Shown here: positions 11,701 to 22,922 of the stretch, one piece after another | How positions within the stretch are numbered: the stretch's first letter is position 1 | Layout: each line of letters begins with the position of its first letter | From: Coptis chinensis | Taxonomy: Eukaryota; Streptophyta; Magnoliopsida; Ranunculales; Ranunculaceae | Direction: 5' to 3' | Assembly: GCA_015680905.1 (NCBI GenBank) | Contig: CM027382.1 | Coordinates: 4,774,001-4,838,000 of the forward strand | DNA length: 64,000 bases | Notes under the pieces: generated by a model | Database searches by the model: none | Told to the model about the DNA's origin: nothing | The model's input: the letters and a program-made list of their open reading frames with translations, nothing else | Made by a program: the position numbers and the translations under genes

Positions 11701-13182
11701 AACAGAGTGTTTATGTTAAAACTGGTCAAAAACAAAACGAAAAAGGGCTAATTTGGAAAACAAATATAACACGCGGTTTGCACGCACCACTTATTATACC
11801 TGTCCTCATTTTGTCTTCTTCTATTAAACCACACACCTTAAACCCCTCAAACAACATTCTTCAGTCTTCACTTCACTTTACTTCACCACTAAGAAAAGAA
11901 GCACCACATAAACAGGAGAGGAAGAAAGATAGGTACACCATTTTCATGTTTCCCAGCCTTGTTCTTAAAGTTCTCTTTTTTTTTTTTAGTTTCATACTTA
12001 TCTTCTTACAACTGTTTTTTATCATGAATATCTACCTACAACTTTATGTTTTTGAATTATTTTGAATTGTTTATATGATGCTCTAGGTAGTTTCTTTGAT
12101 AGTGCATGCCCATGGCAAAAAGACATGTTCTTTCTATTCTTTTTAGTGAAATATATACTGAACATGCTTTGATTTTTCAGGAAAAGAGATTGTTTGGGGA
12201 ATTTTATCATGTAATTTGGGTTATCTGTTTTCTGTGCATGAACAATTGTTTGAGATTCTTTTTTGTTGAAAAAGATTGGTCATTTTTAGTGTGAGGAACT
12301 ATTTCAAAAGATTCCTTTTTGAAGACTCCATCATGCAATTTGTAGGTTTCAGATTCTTCTTGTCTATGAAAGTTATATTCTTTCATCCACAACACTTTTC
12401 AGTTTTCATCTGATCAACAACAAGAAGAAGAAAATATATGTTTGGGTAATCAGCAAACCATCTCATAATCATAACTTATACAGGCCTGCCTGGTATACTA
12501 GTTGCACAATGTTAGAATTTCTGGGTATTACTTTTATTTTTATATTTTCTGAAAATAAACAATGAACTGCACTGTATAACAAAAAAACATGGTAAAGAAG
12601 TTTCCACCAAAGTATTGCATCTATTACTAGCTGCTAAAGGTGAATGTATGCTCCTGTTTGTATGAGGTTTGCTTATTCTTCTTAGGCTACAAAACCGAAT
12701 CCCTTGTTTTACTGTCTGCCATCTTTACGTTATAGGAAACAAGGAACAAAGTAGGGATTATTAAGCACTTCTCCATATGGAATAACTTGTTGGGGAATGA
12801 TGGGAAATCAATGATATTTAACTATATGCACTCATTTAAAGTTACTGAGTTGCGCACACATATCATTATGACTGTTAAGTGAATGTTAGCTTAAGGCGTG
12901 ATCTTGTGATTTGTCAGGTTATCCAAGCTACATTTTTGTTCTATTTTTTTATCCATTATTCGTAGTATAAAATTGATTTGATCGCCATATGTTGTATCAA
13001 ACAGGAACAGGACTAGATGGGGGTTGGGAACGGGAGAAGCAGAAGAAAAGAAGAGGAGTAAGGGGAGTTTTTAAAGGGTGAAGACAGAAATGGGCAAGCT
13101 GTTTTAGTCATCCTATTCCTAGAACTTGTTCCACTCGTGGATTATAGCAAACAATATCTTGTTTATTAATTTACCTATTAAA
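11701..13182 (+). promoter_or_regulatory. HEN1 5' leader region with probable UTR intron
   Basis: A donor-like AG|GTACACC near 11931 and a CAAACAG acceptor near 13004 suggest an intron in the 5' UTR before the ATG at 13183. No long coding frame spans the region. Transcript evidence is absent, so the exon limits are tentative. Confidence 0.4.
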
Positions 13183-16100
13183 ATGCACCAAGCTGGGGCA
13201 ATGGAAGTAGGAGAAACCCCAGCTGTTGTATTGAAGAATCCACCACCTAATCCAAAGACTATTATATATCAGAAATATGGTCAAAATGCAAAGTACACAA
13301 TGAAGGAAGTTCTCGAATCTGTTCAAAATGGTTGCCCAGGATTACCTCTGCAAAAAGGCCCGTGCCTTTACCGTTGTACCTTAGAGCTTCCTGAACTTTC
13401 TATTACTTCAGAACCCTTCAAGAGAAAAAAGGATGCTATGCAAGCTGTTTCCAAACTGGCTATAGAAAAGGTCGGATTTAACATTTCCCCCCAACTAATT
13501 GTCCTGTTTTTTTGCTTCACTTGCGACATATTTTTATGCTTGTGCCATAACAATAGTACTGTAGTTATGTAGTCATAGTCATATGTTTTGTTTTGGATAT
13601 ATGTAGCAGTTATGCTATTTAATTCGTGCGTAGGACATTTTCCTTACGTTGAAATTATTACAGGGTTGTTTAGAGACTTGTTTATTTGTTGGCATTTAAT
13701 TCATGAATTTTGGATAAATTAATTACAATGTACTTGTTTTTATCTGTTTAATGTTGCTGGAGACATTGGCATTACTTTGTTTTCTCTCTAAACAATGGAA
13801 ACTCATGTAAAAAAAGGGGGTAAAAAAGTCAGGTAAAATAACAAATACACCGTGGCCATATTAATGATCTACTGCTACTGCTAAATATAAGTTTGCAAAA
13901 TAATATTTCTGATATAGGTTTGCCACGTAGTATTCGTAAAATAACAAAAACACTGGCCATGGAAATATTTGTATGTTATAGGGGGAAAACTTGTAAGATC
14001 GTGTGTATGTTCTAATGACACCAATTTCATTCCATTGCTATGTTGAATGTTATTAATGCACCTCTAAGTTAGAAGATTTTCGAAAATCATTCTAACAAAT
14101 TTGATTAGGTAAACATATAGGGCTATTATTGGTAAGGAAATAAAGAACTAAACTATGTGGTTGTACCAACCAGGAACCAGCACTATAGTTTGCGTTGATT
14201 TTGATTTTCTTCAGTAATCTCTGAAAAGATTGTTACATAGACATTGACATTTCAGTTTCTAAGAACTTATTTTGGATTATAAAATATGAAGTACTTATAA
14301 AGCAACTGCAAGGATCAAATGTTTTATCCTAAAGATTTATTTGTAATGTTTTTTTTTTTTTTTTCCATTGAGATGACAGTGTTTGGTTTTCCTTCTTCTG
14401 ATCACCTTTGGATCAGTCAGTGGTGGACAGCTTCAGCTCTGGCTTGTCCATTTCTTGTTACAAGGAGGCCTTAAGCTGCATTTTTTTTGTGGACTTTCTT
14501 TTTGAAAAGTCACAAGTCAGAAGGTCTAGACTTGTGATTGTAATAAGAAAATAGCATATTACCAAACATAAAAAGCCAAGTAAGCAGTATTTTTTAACAT
14601 ATTAATTATGACACTTGTATTTCTATCCAATGGAAGCTTAAAATAAGCATAGTATTTTACATATTAATTAGACTACTTTATATGAATTTGTGCCCTAGAT
14701 TTTTGTCATAAGCTACGCTCTTTAGTAAATTAGGATATTTGTTATTGTATCCAGAAGAGCCTAAAGAAAAAGCACGGTCATATTGGTTATGCTACTCGTA
14801 TTTATTGTTTCTACAATGTTCTTTAATTAGTAATTCATAGTTGGTATATGAAATGACTCGTATCTCCCAGTTCCTTATTTAGTATTTTTGTTTCTCTTTC
14901 AGTTAGGTATCCAGACTGCAAAAAGCAATCTCACAGTACCTGAAGCATGCGATGAATTAATTTCACGCGTTTCTTATCTATTCTCAGATGAGGTTGGTGG
15001 TTTATCCTTGTATAAATTGACAAGTAATGAGTAACCTTGTTATGTCTATTACCAGTTACCACAAATGCCACCGTTCTTAATACACTTTTAACTTTTTACG
15101 TTAACCTATAGCTGAGCGTCAATTTGACATGGCTTTCTACTTTACGCTTTGTGTCTCCATTCATAATGAGCCATATTTATTTAAAAATGGATGTTTTGTA
15201 CCATAAACTTTGGTCGTTTTATCAATTTGGGCCAAAAACTTTTTTTTGAGCAATTTGGGCCCTCAACTTTAGTGAACGTTTCGCGTTAGGCCACTATTAC
15301 CATTCCGTTATTTAAAATGCTTATGTGGCATGCCGGATGTATATGTGTCTACCAGAAACTTATATGGCGCAGTTGTAGTGGACACCTAACCATAGCTGAT
15401 GTGGCTCCCTTAGGGCATCTCCAATGGAGGGGGTAAATTTACACCTCCACATAGCCACATAGGTGCCATTGGGATTTTACATCCCTACTAAACGCTAATA
15501 CACAGTATGGAGAACCACACTCAAAAACTTCACCCAATGCATTAAAATTTGCAAGTTTGTATAATTACACAATAGCAATAGTTCCAACTTCCAACCGTCG
15601 CAAACAGAATAGCCATGAAAGAGAATGGACGGACGTGACTTCAAACAACGTGCGTAGTTAATATAATTTCGCTTTGCCCGTAAACAACGGACATGGGCCG
15701 TAGCAAACTTTAAAAATCCTCAAAAAAATAAAGCAAACGTGAGTCCATGTGACGTGTGTTACCTACATTAGTTGGAACGCTAGTTGAACAAACGCCGAGC
15801 TTTTTAAGAGTTTGTATCCAAGTGGGGAATTTCCCACTCGATTTATAAGTTAATAACTATCTCATACGGTTTAGCACCTCCATTAGAAGAGTGTTTTTGT
15901 CTTTTGGGGTGTATAATTTCCATCTTATATGGTTTACACCTCCCATTGGAGATGCTCGTATGTCACCCTTATGCCACTAATCTAAGGGCCACTATTTATT
16001 CAAATTAAAAACTGAAAAAACACATGGCATAATCTAGGCCATTAAGATGTAGCTAATCCAATGGCAAGTACTTTGTGAAACCTTAATCTTCTTCCGTCTC

Positions 16101-19100
16101 TTCCCACTACCACCCCCCCCCACAACCTCCTCTACCGTCATTAACCATTACTACGCCCTAAGTCCATTAGCCATGAATCTCCTTTGCGGTTTATCAAGAA
16201 TTAACAAATATATGGACTGAATTTTAATAGTTTGGGAAAGCTTAGATCTAATCAATTGAAGAGGTAAAACCCTAACAATGGATACCCCAAATTAACAATT
16301 TATTTAGTGGGTTAACTTAATTCATGGGTGTTTGAATCAATCTTTTGACTATTTTTTTTCCTATTCTCCATTGCAATTTCGTTATTAGAGTTACTAATGG
16401 TGGTGGGATGGTGGGGGTGGTGGTTGGGAGGAAGAAGAAGATAGAGTTTTACTTAAATATTGGCCATTGGATTAGATATTAAATAACGACCTAAGATGAT
16501 ACCCGTGGACATTTTGATGGTAGCTCTCACAAATGTCCACTTCAGCGCCACAAAGCTTCCGTTATGACACGTTAGCATCTGTTTGCACACATAAGCACAT
16601 TCTGTTACAGAAACACGCAGGTGGCCCAAAGTGAAACGTCAAAAGAAGTTGATGGCCCACATTGCTCGAAAAAATAGTTCAGGGCCCAAAGAGATAAATC
16701 TACCACAGTTCATGGTACAAAACCTAAATTTTTTCTTTCTTTTATAGATAGTTAAATATGCATTTGGCTGATCTCTTAGATGAGAAACTCACTGTAATTT
16801 TTACATCTTGTGTACTTAATATCTCCTCGTATGATTGATTCGTCAGACAAGCTTGTAAGTTTCTGGTTATTAAAGAGCAATGGTTCTCATTCTGCAGATT
16901 CCTGCGTATGAGATCCTTAGGCACTTTTTTTTTCCTGTCCATTAATTAATTAATAACAAAAATGTGCCATTTGACTTTGAAAAACTGAGGAGATTTCGGT
17001 GCCTTTCTATAAAGCAAAGTAGAGCTCTCCTGCAAGTTTGCTACAAACTCACATGCTTTTTGATTTTTTTTTTTTTTTTTTTTTTTTTTATTTATTTATT
17101 TATTTATTATTATTCTTTGGATGATAAATGAGAGGATCGTGGTGATGGCTGATCTGGAATCCAGATTTATTGTAACAACTCCCACAGAATATCTCTACGA
17201 AGCTGGGTCTCACCTGCAAATTTAATCAATTTAACCACTTTAACCTACTGGTATATGTTAGCTTCCGATTATGTTGAAAGGAGTCTAGATGTATTTCAAA
17301 TGCTTTACTTTCCTTTTTTCTTTCACTAAATCATTTGTTACTTTCATTGGCTGAGCACAAACAGCAGACAGTTGCATGGAGGTTAGTAATTTTTATAGTT
17401 TCCCATCAACAGGTAGATGACATGTGAGTTACCATTTAGCAAATGGTAGACTGGTAGTAGACTTGATGAACTTGTCCCATTCGTGAATGCATACAAGTAG
17501 TTATTTATTTTGATAAGAAATCCTTTTTCCTGGTAACCATGATAACTTAGATGGGAATTTTATGATTTGGCAAATTGCTCTTTTGTTACATAACCATTTT
17601 ATTTCTCCTGAATATTAACTATATCATTTTTTTTATTGGTGAAGTTTCTTTCCTCGCTTCATCCTCTGACTGGTTCCTCGCTTCATCCTCTGACTGGTTC
17701 CTCACTTCGTCCTCTGAATGGTCCCACGCTTCATCCTCTGACTGGTCACTTCAGAGAATCATTAGAGAGAGGAGGTGATCTTCATGGTTTACTTCCAGTT
17801 CCTGTTCTCTCGCGTGTGACTCTAAGCTTCACAGTTTATGCAAATTTATCAATCCTAAGGCAGAATCAAATATTTTGTTGAGTATCGCACTTATTATGAG
17901 GGCTGCAAGATCATGTAGTTCAGTTGCTATCTCTGAAGAAAAGCTTTTGATTTGGAGGCAGACTCCATACTCTCAAGAGGCTAGACAGGCATTACTAGAC
18001 CAGAACGTTTTCTCCGTGGAAGACATTGTGGTTGAGGCCCTATATGTTCCCTGCTCCGTAGGAAATCCCATTGAGCCAATTTATCTCAATGTTTCATCCA
18101 ACCAATATTACTTGGATGTCATTGCACAAAAGCTTGGTCTCCCGGATTCTTCTCATGTTCTGGTCTCTAGGTGCGTATTCTTGTATAGTTAGTTCACTTT
18201 CACAGAATGAGTGCATATAAAACCTAACCTCCCGTGGATGTGTACCTCATATACTGCTATGCTAGGGATGATGACTTTGTCCTCTCTTTGCTTGATATGC
18301 AGTTATGCACTATTTGAAAAATGGGACGCTGAATTGTTAAAGGTTGACATCTCTTTTACAGGACATTTGGTAAAGCTTCTTCCGAGATGAGATTTTACTT
18401 TTCTGCTCCAAACATTTCTCTTGAGTTGGACTCAACATCCAACCTTTCAAATGCAAAAGAAACTGGGTATCCAGATGCAACTTTGAATGCAAGGGCCTGT
18501 TATTTATCAGGTCAAGATATTCATGGAGATGCAATCTTGGCATCAATTGGATACACACGGCGGTCTACTGGATTTCTCCATGAAAGTATATCTGTGGGAA
18601 CATATTATAGGTATGTGATCTTCCTTGTTCTTCTTTTTTTAATAAATAATGTTCCTTGATTCTTAAAATGTTAATACCGCCTTTGCCACATAATAAGGAA
18701 TCTGTTTCTTCAGATATTTGTGGTGTTAGATGGGGAAAAGTTGCATAAAGAACTAAAGTTTTCGAGCTAAATCACATGATATGCATTCGCGCTCTCCGCT
18801 GTGTATTTTATCTGTGGTCAGCTGGATAAATAAGTTCTTAAACTTCTTCTTTCTCCATTATAAGATGTAATAGATTGGTATTGACATGGAAACTTGGCAG
18901 TTGGCATTTCATCTAAAAGGAAATGTAAATATATGATTCAGAAGGTTACATGCAATACAATGCAGCTTCTGTCTTAGCTCATTGATCTATTATCAATAGC
19001 CTTTTTGGTAGTATGGTCATTGAAATATCATTCACATGCTTAGTCATGGACAACTCGCTTCGGTGAGTTGGGCATGAGTGGGGAAAGTTCCCTAAAAAAG

Positions 19101-21854
19101 ATGTTTAGTATATGTATCGTTACTTGTGGGATTTGACATCATATATGATGTAGGTGGCTGAGATATGTATAATTATTATCATTATTATGGATTGTTGTTG
19201 TTGAACAGTCGCCATCAGTATCTTTACATTCAGTACAGAAACTGTTTAATTGCTCGTTTATAATGGAAATTGCTTCTACAGGATGCTAGTTGGTAGGCTA
19301 CCTGATGGAGGATACAAGTTATCAAGAGAGGCGATACTTGCAGCTGATTTGCCTCTAGCATTTACCAACCGCTCAAACTGGAGGGGTTCCTCCCCAAGGG
19401 ATCTTCTCTGTGCATTCTGTCGTCAAAATTGGTTATCTGAACCTGAGTTTTCTACAGTTAGTATAGATGATTCTGCGCAGTCTTCAAAAATACCAGAAAC
19501 ATGTAAGAAGTTGAAGGTCTCAGAACCATCTAAAGAGGTACATGAAAATGGAGTAATTAGGGATGCTAATGATGTGGAATCAGCAATTAAAGGAGGCACC
19601 TTCATGTGTGAAGTAAAAATGTTATCAAGAAACCAGGAATTAATATTAGAGTATAAACTTCAAGGTTCTTTTAGAAGGCAGAATGATGCCATCCAAAATG
19701 CTGCTTTACGAGTCCTATCATGGTTGAACGAATATTTTAAGCAACCAAACGTGTCCATCGAGAAGTGGTCCTCTTCTAGAGATGGCGGTGGAATACATGT
19801 TTATCCCCAAAAGCTAAAACAAGGAATTAGCGTTGTGTCTATCTGTTCACAATGTTCAGCAGAACAGTGTACTTCAGAGATGCACTTCACTGGGATCAAA
19901 GTGCACAGATGAGCTTAGTGAGCAAAATGGACTCAGTTCTGTGATCATTACAGGCCCAGATTCTGCTAACTACCCTGCTAATGGATCTTTAGCATGTATA
20001 TGTTACTCCATTTATTTAAAACAGAAAGGAGAACCTATGAAACAAGTTCTGGAAAGTTGTGACGAGTTTGAGTTTGAAATAGGAACTGGTGCTGTTACTC
20101 CCCTGCTTGAAGCATGTGTCACCCAGATGTCTGTGAACCAACCCGCTTTTTTTTCATCAGTGAGTTGCCTCCTCAGCACTCGATTTTAGCTGCAGCTGGT
20201 TCTTTTGCGAAGTCCCTCTCTTTGTTATCCTTACGTGAGTCCATCTTTCCTTTCATTTTACTCTTCTACTTGCTCATTTTCTTTTTCTTTTTTCGTTCTT
20301 TCTTTTTACGTCATTTTGTTTGGAAATGTCTCTTTTCGTTCTACTTGTGTCTTATAATAATTCCAGAATTTGCACACACTTGTAGATATGGTAATTTTCT
20401 TTAATTTTCAAAGTGAGGAATTTGGTATTGGTTGAAGCAAATGCGACATGTTAATTTAACAAAGAAACAATAGACCAATACTCCCTTTCCTGGTGGGCCA
20501 ATAGAAGTCCTTTTATTAATATTATATTTTTTAAAGATTTTATCAAAATACTGTCTTCTTATATTGTTTCATGCATTAAATTGAGACATTGAAGTTTGAA
20601 ATGAAGAATAAGTGAGATCAAGTTAACTACAGTGAAAAAATATACTTCCGAAAAAGAAAATTTGTGATCAGGAGTAAAGTTCCGTATCTTGCAGAAGACT
20701 GCTGTTTAGAGTATTCGGTAAATTTGGTAAGGGTAACAGAACCCTTAGAAGACAGGATGGAGCAGGCTCTGTTCAACCCTCCTTTATCAAAGCAACGGGT
20801 TGAATATGCATTGAAACACATCAATGAATCCGGTGCTACTACATTGGTAATTTATTAATTTTCTCATCTCACCTCTCTTTCATTTTTTTTAATACCGAAA
20901 AAAGAAATTTTTGGGGACGCTTTGTTGAATTCTGCTTTTCTGTAATTTTCAGGTTGATTTCGGTGTGGGTCAGGTAGTCTGTTGGAATCTCTAATGAACT
21001 ATCCAACATCCCTAAAAAGCGATTGCTGGTGTCGATATTTCTCGGAAGGGTCTCACACGTGCAGCTAAGGTTTGCACTTTCTGTCTGTCTTTCAATTAAG
21101 AGAAAACTCTTCTGTCTGATGTATTTAATATGTTGTATAAAAATTGCAGGTTATCCATTCGAAATTAACTGCAAGTTCTGAATTTATATCAAATACAAGC
21201 ATCAAATCTGTTGTGCTTTATGACGGTTCTATCACAGTTTTTGATCACCGGCTGCACGGATTTGATATTGGCACTTGCCTAGAGGTATGAGAGTTCTCTC
21301 TGTCTTTTTTCCTTTCGTAACTTCAAAAAACATAATTATTGTTTGGTGTACTTTGCCCTTCCTCCTCTCGCGTTGAATGCGTTTACATGTTACATTGTAA
21401 TTGAATGCAGGTAATTGAACATATGGAGGAGGATCAAGCATGCATGTTTGGTGATGTTGTACTTGGTTCTTTCTGTCCCAAAATTTTGATCGTCTCCACA
21501 CCAAATTATGAATACAACCCAATACTCCAGAAATGTACTCAGTCCAGCCAAGACGACAAAGGAGATGACAAAACTGAGACCCTGACATGCAAATTCGAAA
21601 TTATGATCACAAGTTTGAGTGGACACGTGACCAATTTAACCACTGGGCTTCTGACTTGGCTTCAAAATACGATTATAGTGTCGACTTCAGTGGTGTGGGC
21701 GGGTCTGGGGATTTGGAACCAGGGTTTGCCCTCACAAATTGCCATCTTCAGGAATAATCGGTTTCATCCGGCAGTTCAGTTTGTGAGTACGGCCCAATGT
21801 TATGAAGTTATATGGGAGTGGGATAGCACTTGCATGACAACATTTACCCTCTGA
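13183..21854 (+). CDS. HEN1: HEN1 small-RNA 2'-O-methyltransferase locus (nine exons, several frame breaks)
   Basis: HEN1 adds a 2'-O-methyl group to the 3' end of plant miRNA/siRNA duplexes, protecting them from uridylation and decay. Exons I can join are 13183-13470, 14903-14992, 17645-18170, 18362-18610, 19282-20234, 20695-20846, 20953-21069, 21150-21284 and 21411-21854. The domains follow HEN1 order: dsRBD1 (CPGLPLQKGPCLYRCTLELP), a La-like region (SLHPLTGHFRESLERGGDLH), dsRBD2 in exon 5 (CEVKMLSRNQELILEYKLQ), a PPIase-like region (DEFEFEIGTGAVTP) and the methyltransferase (ERMEQALFNPPLSKQRVE, LEVIEHMEEDQA, VSTPNYEYNP). The Mg2+-binding E-x-x-E-H and a downstream NYDHKFEW are visible. However, 1-nt frame breaks occur near 17812, 19800-19912, 20150, 20964, 21015, 21596 and 21730, one of them inside the SAM-binding VDFG-GSG motif. 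The copy is either decaying or affected by consensus errors. Confidence 0.9.
15190..16727. mobile_element. Inverted-repeat element in HEN1 intron 2
   Basis: The left end (from GTTTTGTACCAT at about 15193) and right end (ATGGTACAAAAC, 16712-16723) are inverted copies extending about 90 bp, including TTTGGGCC and TTTTGAGCAAT-type blocks. No protein is encoded, so it is a non-autonomous MITE-like or Mutator-like derivative. No exact target duplication could be fixed. It carries another MITE inside it. Confidence 0.7.
15412..15957. mobile_element. Nested MITE with GAGCATCTCCAATGG-type ends
   Basis: The left end reads GGGCATCTCCAATGGAGG. The right end, reverse complemented, reads GAGCATCTCCAATGGGAGG. 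This terminal motif is typical of a widespread class of plant MITEs. It lies inside the 15190-16727 element and so inserted later. There is no coding content. Confidence 0.7.
17054..17118 (+). repeat. Poly-T followed by (TTTA)n microsatellite
   Basis: A run of more than 20 T followed by repeated TTTA and TTA units, in HEN1 intron 2. Confidence 0.9.
17650..17745 (+). repeat. 24-bp tandem repeat, four copies, inside HEN1 exon 3
   Basis: Units at 17650-17673, 17674-17697, 17698-17721 and 17722-17745. The first two are identical and the others carry a few substitutions. Each encodes eight residues of the form SSLHPLTG in frame. HEN1 proteins as I know them have this motif once (SSLHPLSGHFR), so this copy carries three additional units. 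Confidence 0.93.
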
Positions 21855-22922
21855 GAAATTTAACCGTTCTTCACCTGTACCCCCCAAATGTTAATGTCTC
21901 GGCTATTAATTCTTTTGCTGCTGGAGGTAGTAATATCTAATTTTGTAGTAATTGTAGGCTGACAGCAATCTTGTTTTGCTTGTAAATGTTAGATCAATTT
22001 GTTTTGGTGGCCGGATTATAAATGTTATTGCGAAACTAGACGTCTTTTTGACAATCTGGTACGGTTCTTCAATATTAATACTGAAAATCTTTTCTGAATG
22101 CGGCTTTGAAGATACTGATTGACTGATTGTTCACTTGTGTCACGAGAGCAATAGTAATAATGAAGCAAATTATCTCTCGTTTATTGCAGTTTGAGTGTCA
22201 AATATAGGTATTTTACGATATATTTCCATAGATTACGTTATATCAGTGAAATAGAAATGGCGACTCTAGGTCATATTCATTTGTACATCAACTCACCTTT
22301 GCAATAAGGACAAACCAGCTACCAAATCTAACTGCTAGCTGTATGCTAATAGGAACGCCATATAAAAACTAACGCAGCTCGGTTGTTGACATGGTGTGGA
22401 TTCATACATAAAACCTACAGTATTATAAGCTACAACGAAGTTAGAGCATTAATTGTGAAAGAATCATGACCACTCTCATTCACTATCCGTCCCTTGGTCT
22501 CATCAAAATGTACCAGTGAGTCAGTGACCACCAGGAGTCAAAAAATTGCTGCACAATCAGGACTACTTGCATCCTAACTGATTCATACAATGACTTTGAA
22601 CAAGGGATTAAAAAAATGATATCAAACTCATTTGGACAATTGGACAGCAAGGTTCGCCATGCTATGTTGCCTGATCTCAAGGAGAATAAGAGATACCTTC
22701 AACTTTAAACTGGGATTTGGAATGTTGTAGGTTGAGAAAAAGAACATTGAAAGTTGGTACAGAAACCTTTGTAGTTTGCTTTGCCATTAAGGTTCCAAAG
22801 TTATTCCATGTACATATATGCTTGGCTTTCTTTGGCACCTTCATATGTAACCAACAAAGCTTGCGTATTTCAGCTTAAACCTGTTTTTTTTAACATCAAC
22901 AAAGAAGCCTAGTTCATCTTCC
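21855..22922. other. HEN1 3' region and spacer to the RING gene
   Basis: Presumed 3' UTR of HEN1 and promoter/5' UTR of the next plus-strand gene. No other gene or repeat recognised. Confidence 0.5.

Noticed and set aside
11457..12065. 202-aa plus-strand open frame before HEN1
   Set aside because: Low-complexity Ser/Phe/Leu translation of CT-rich leader DNA, with no domain; it lies in a presumed 5' UTR and intron.
15412..15957. Exact target duplication for the nested MITE
   Set aside because: CTCCCTTA on the left and CACCCTTA on the right look related but are offset by several bases from the ends; not secure.
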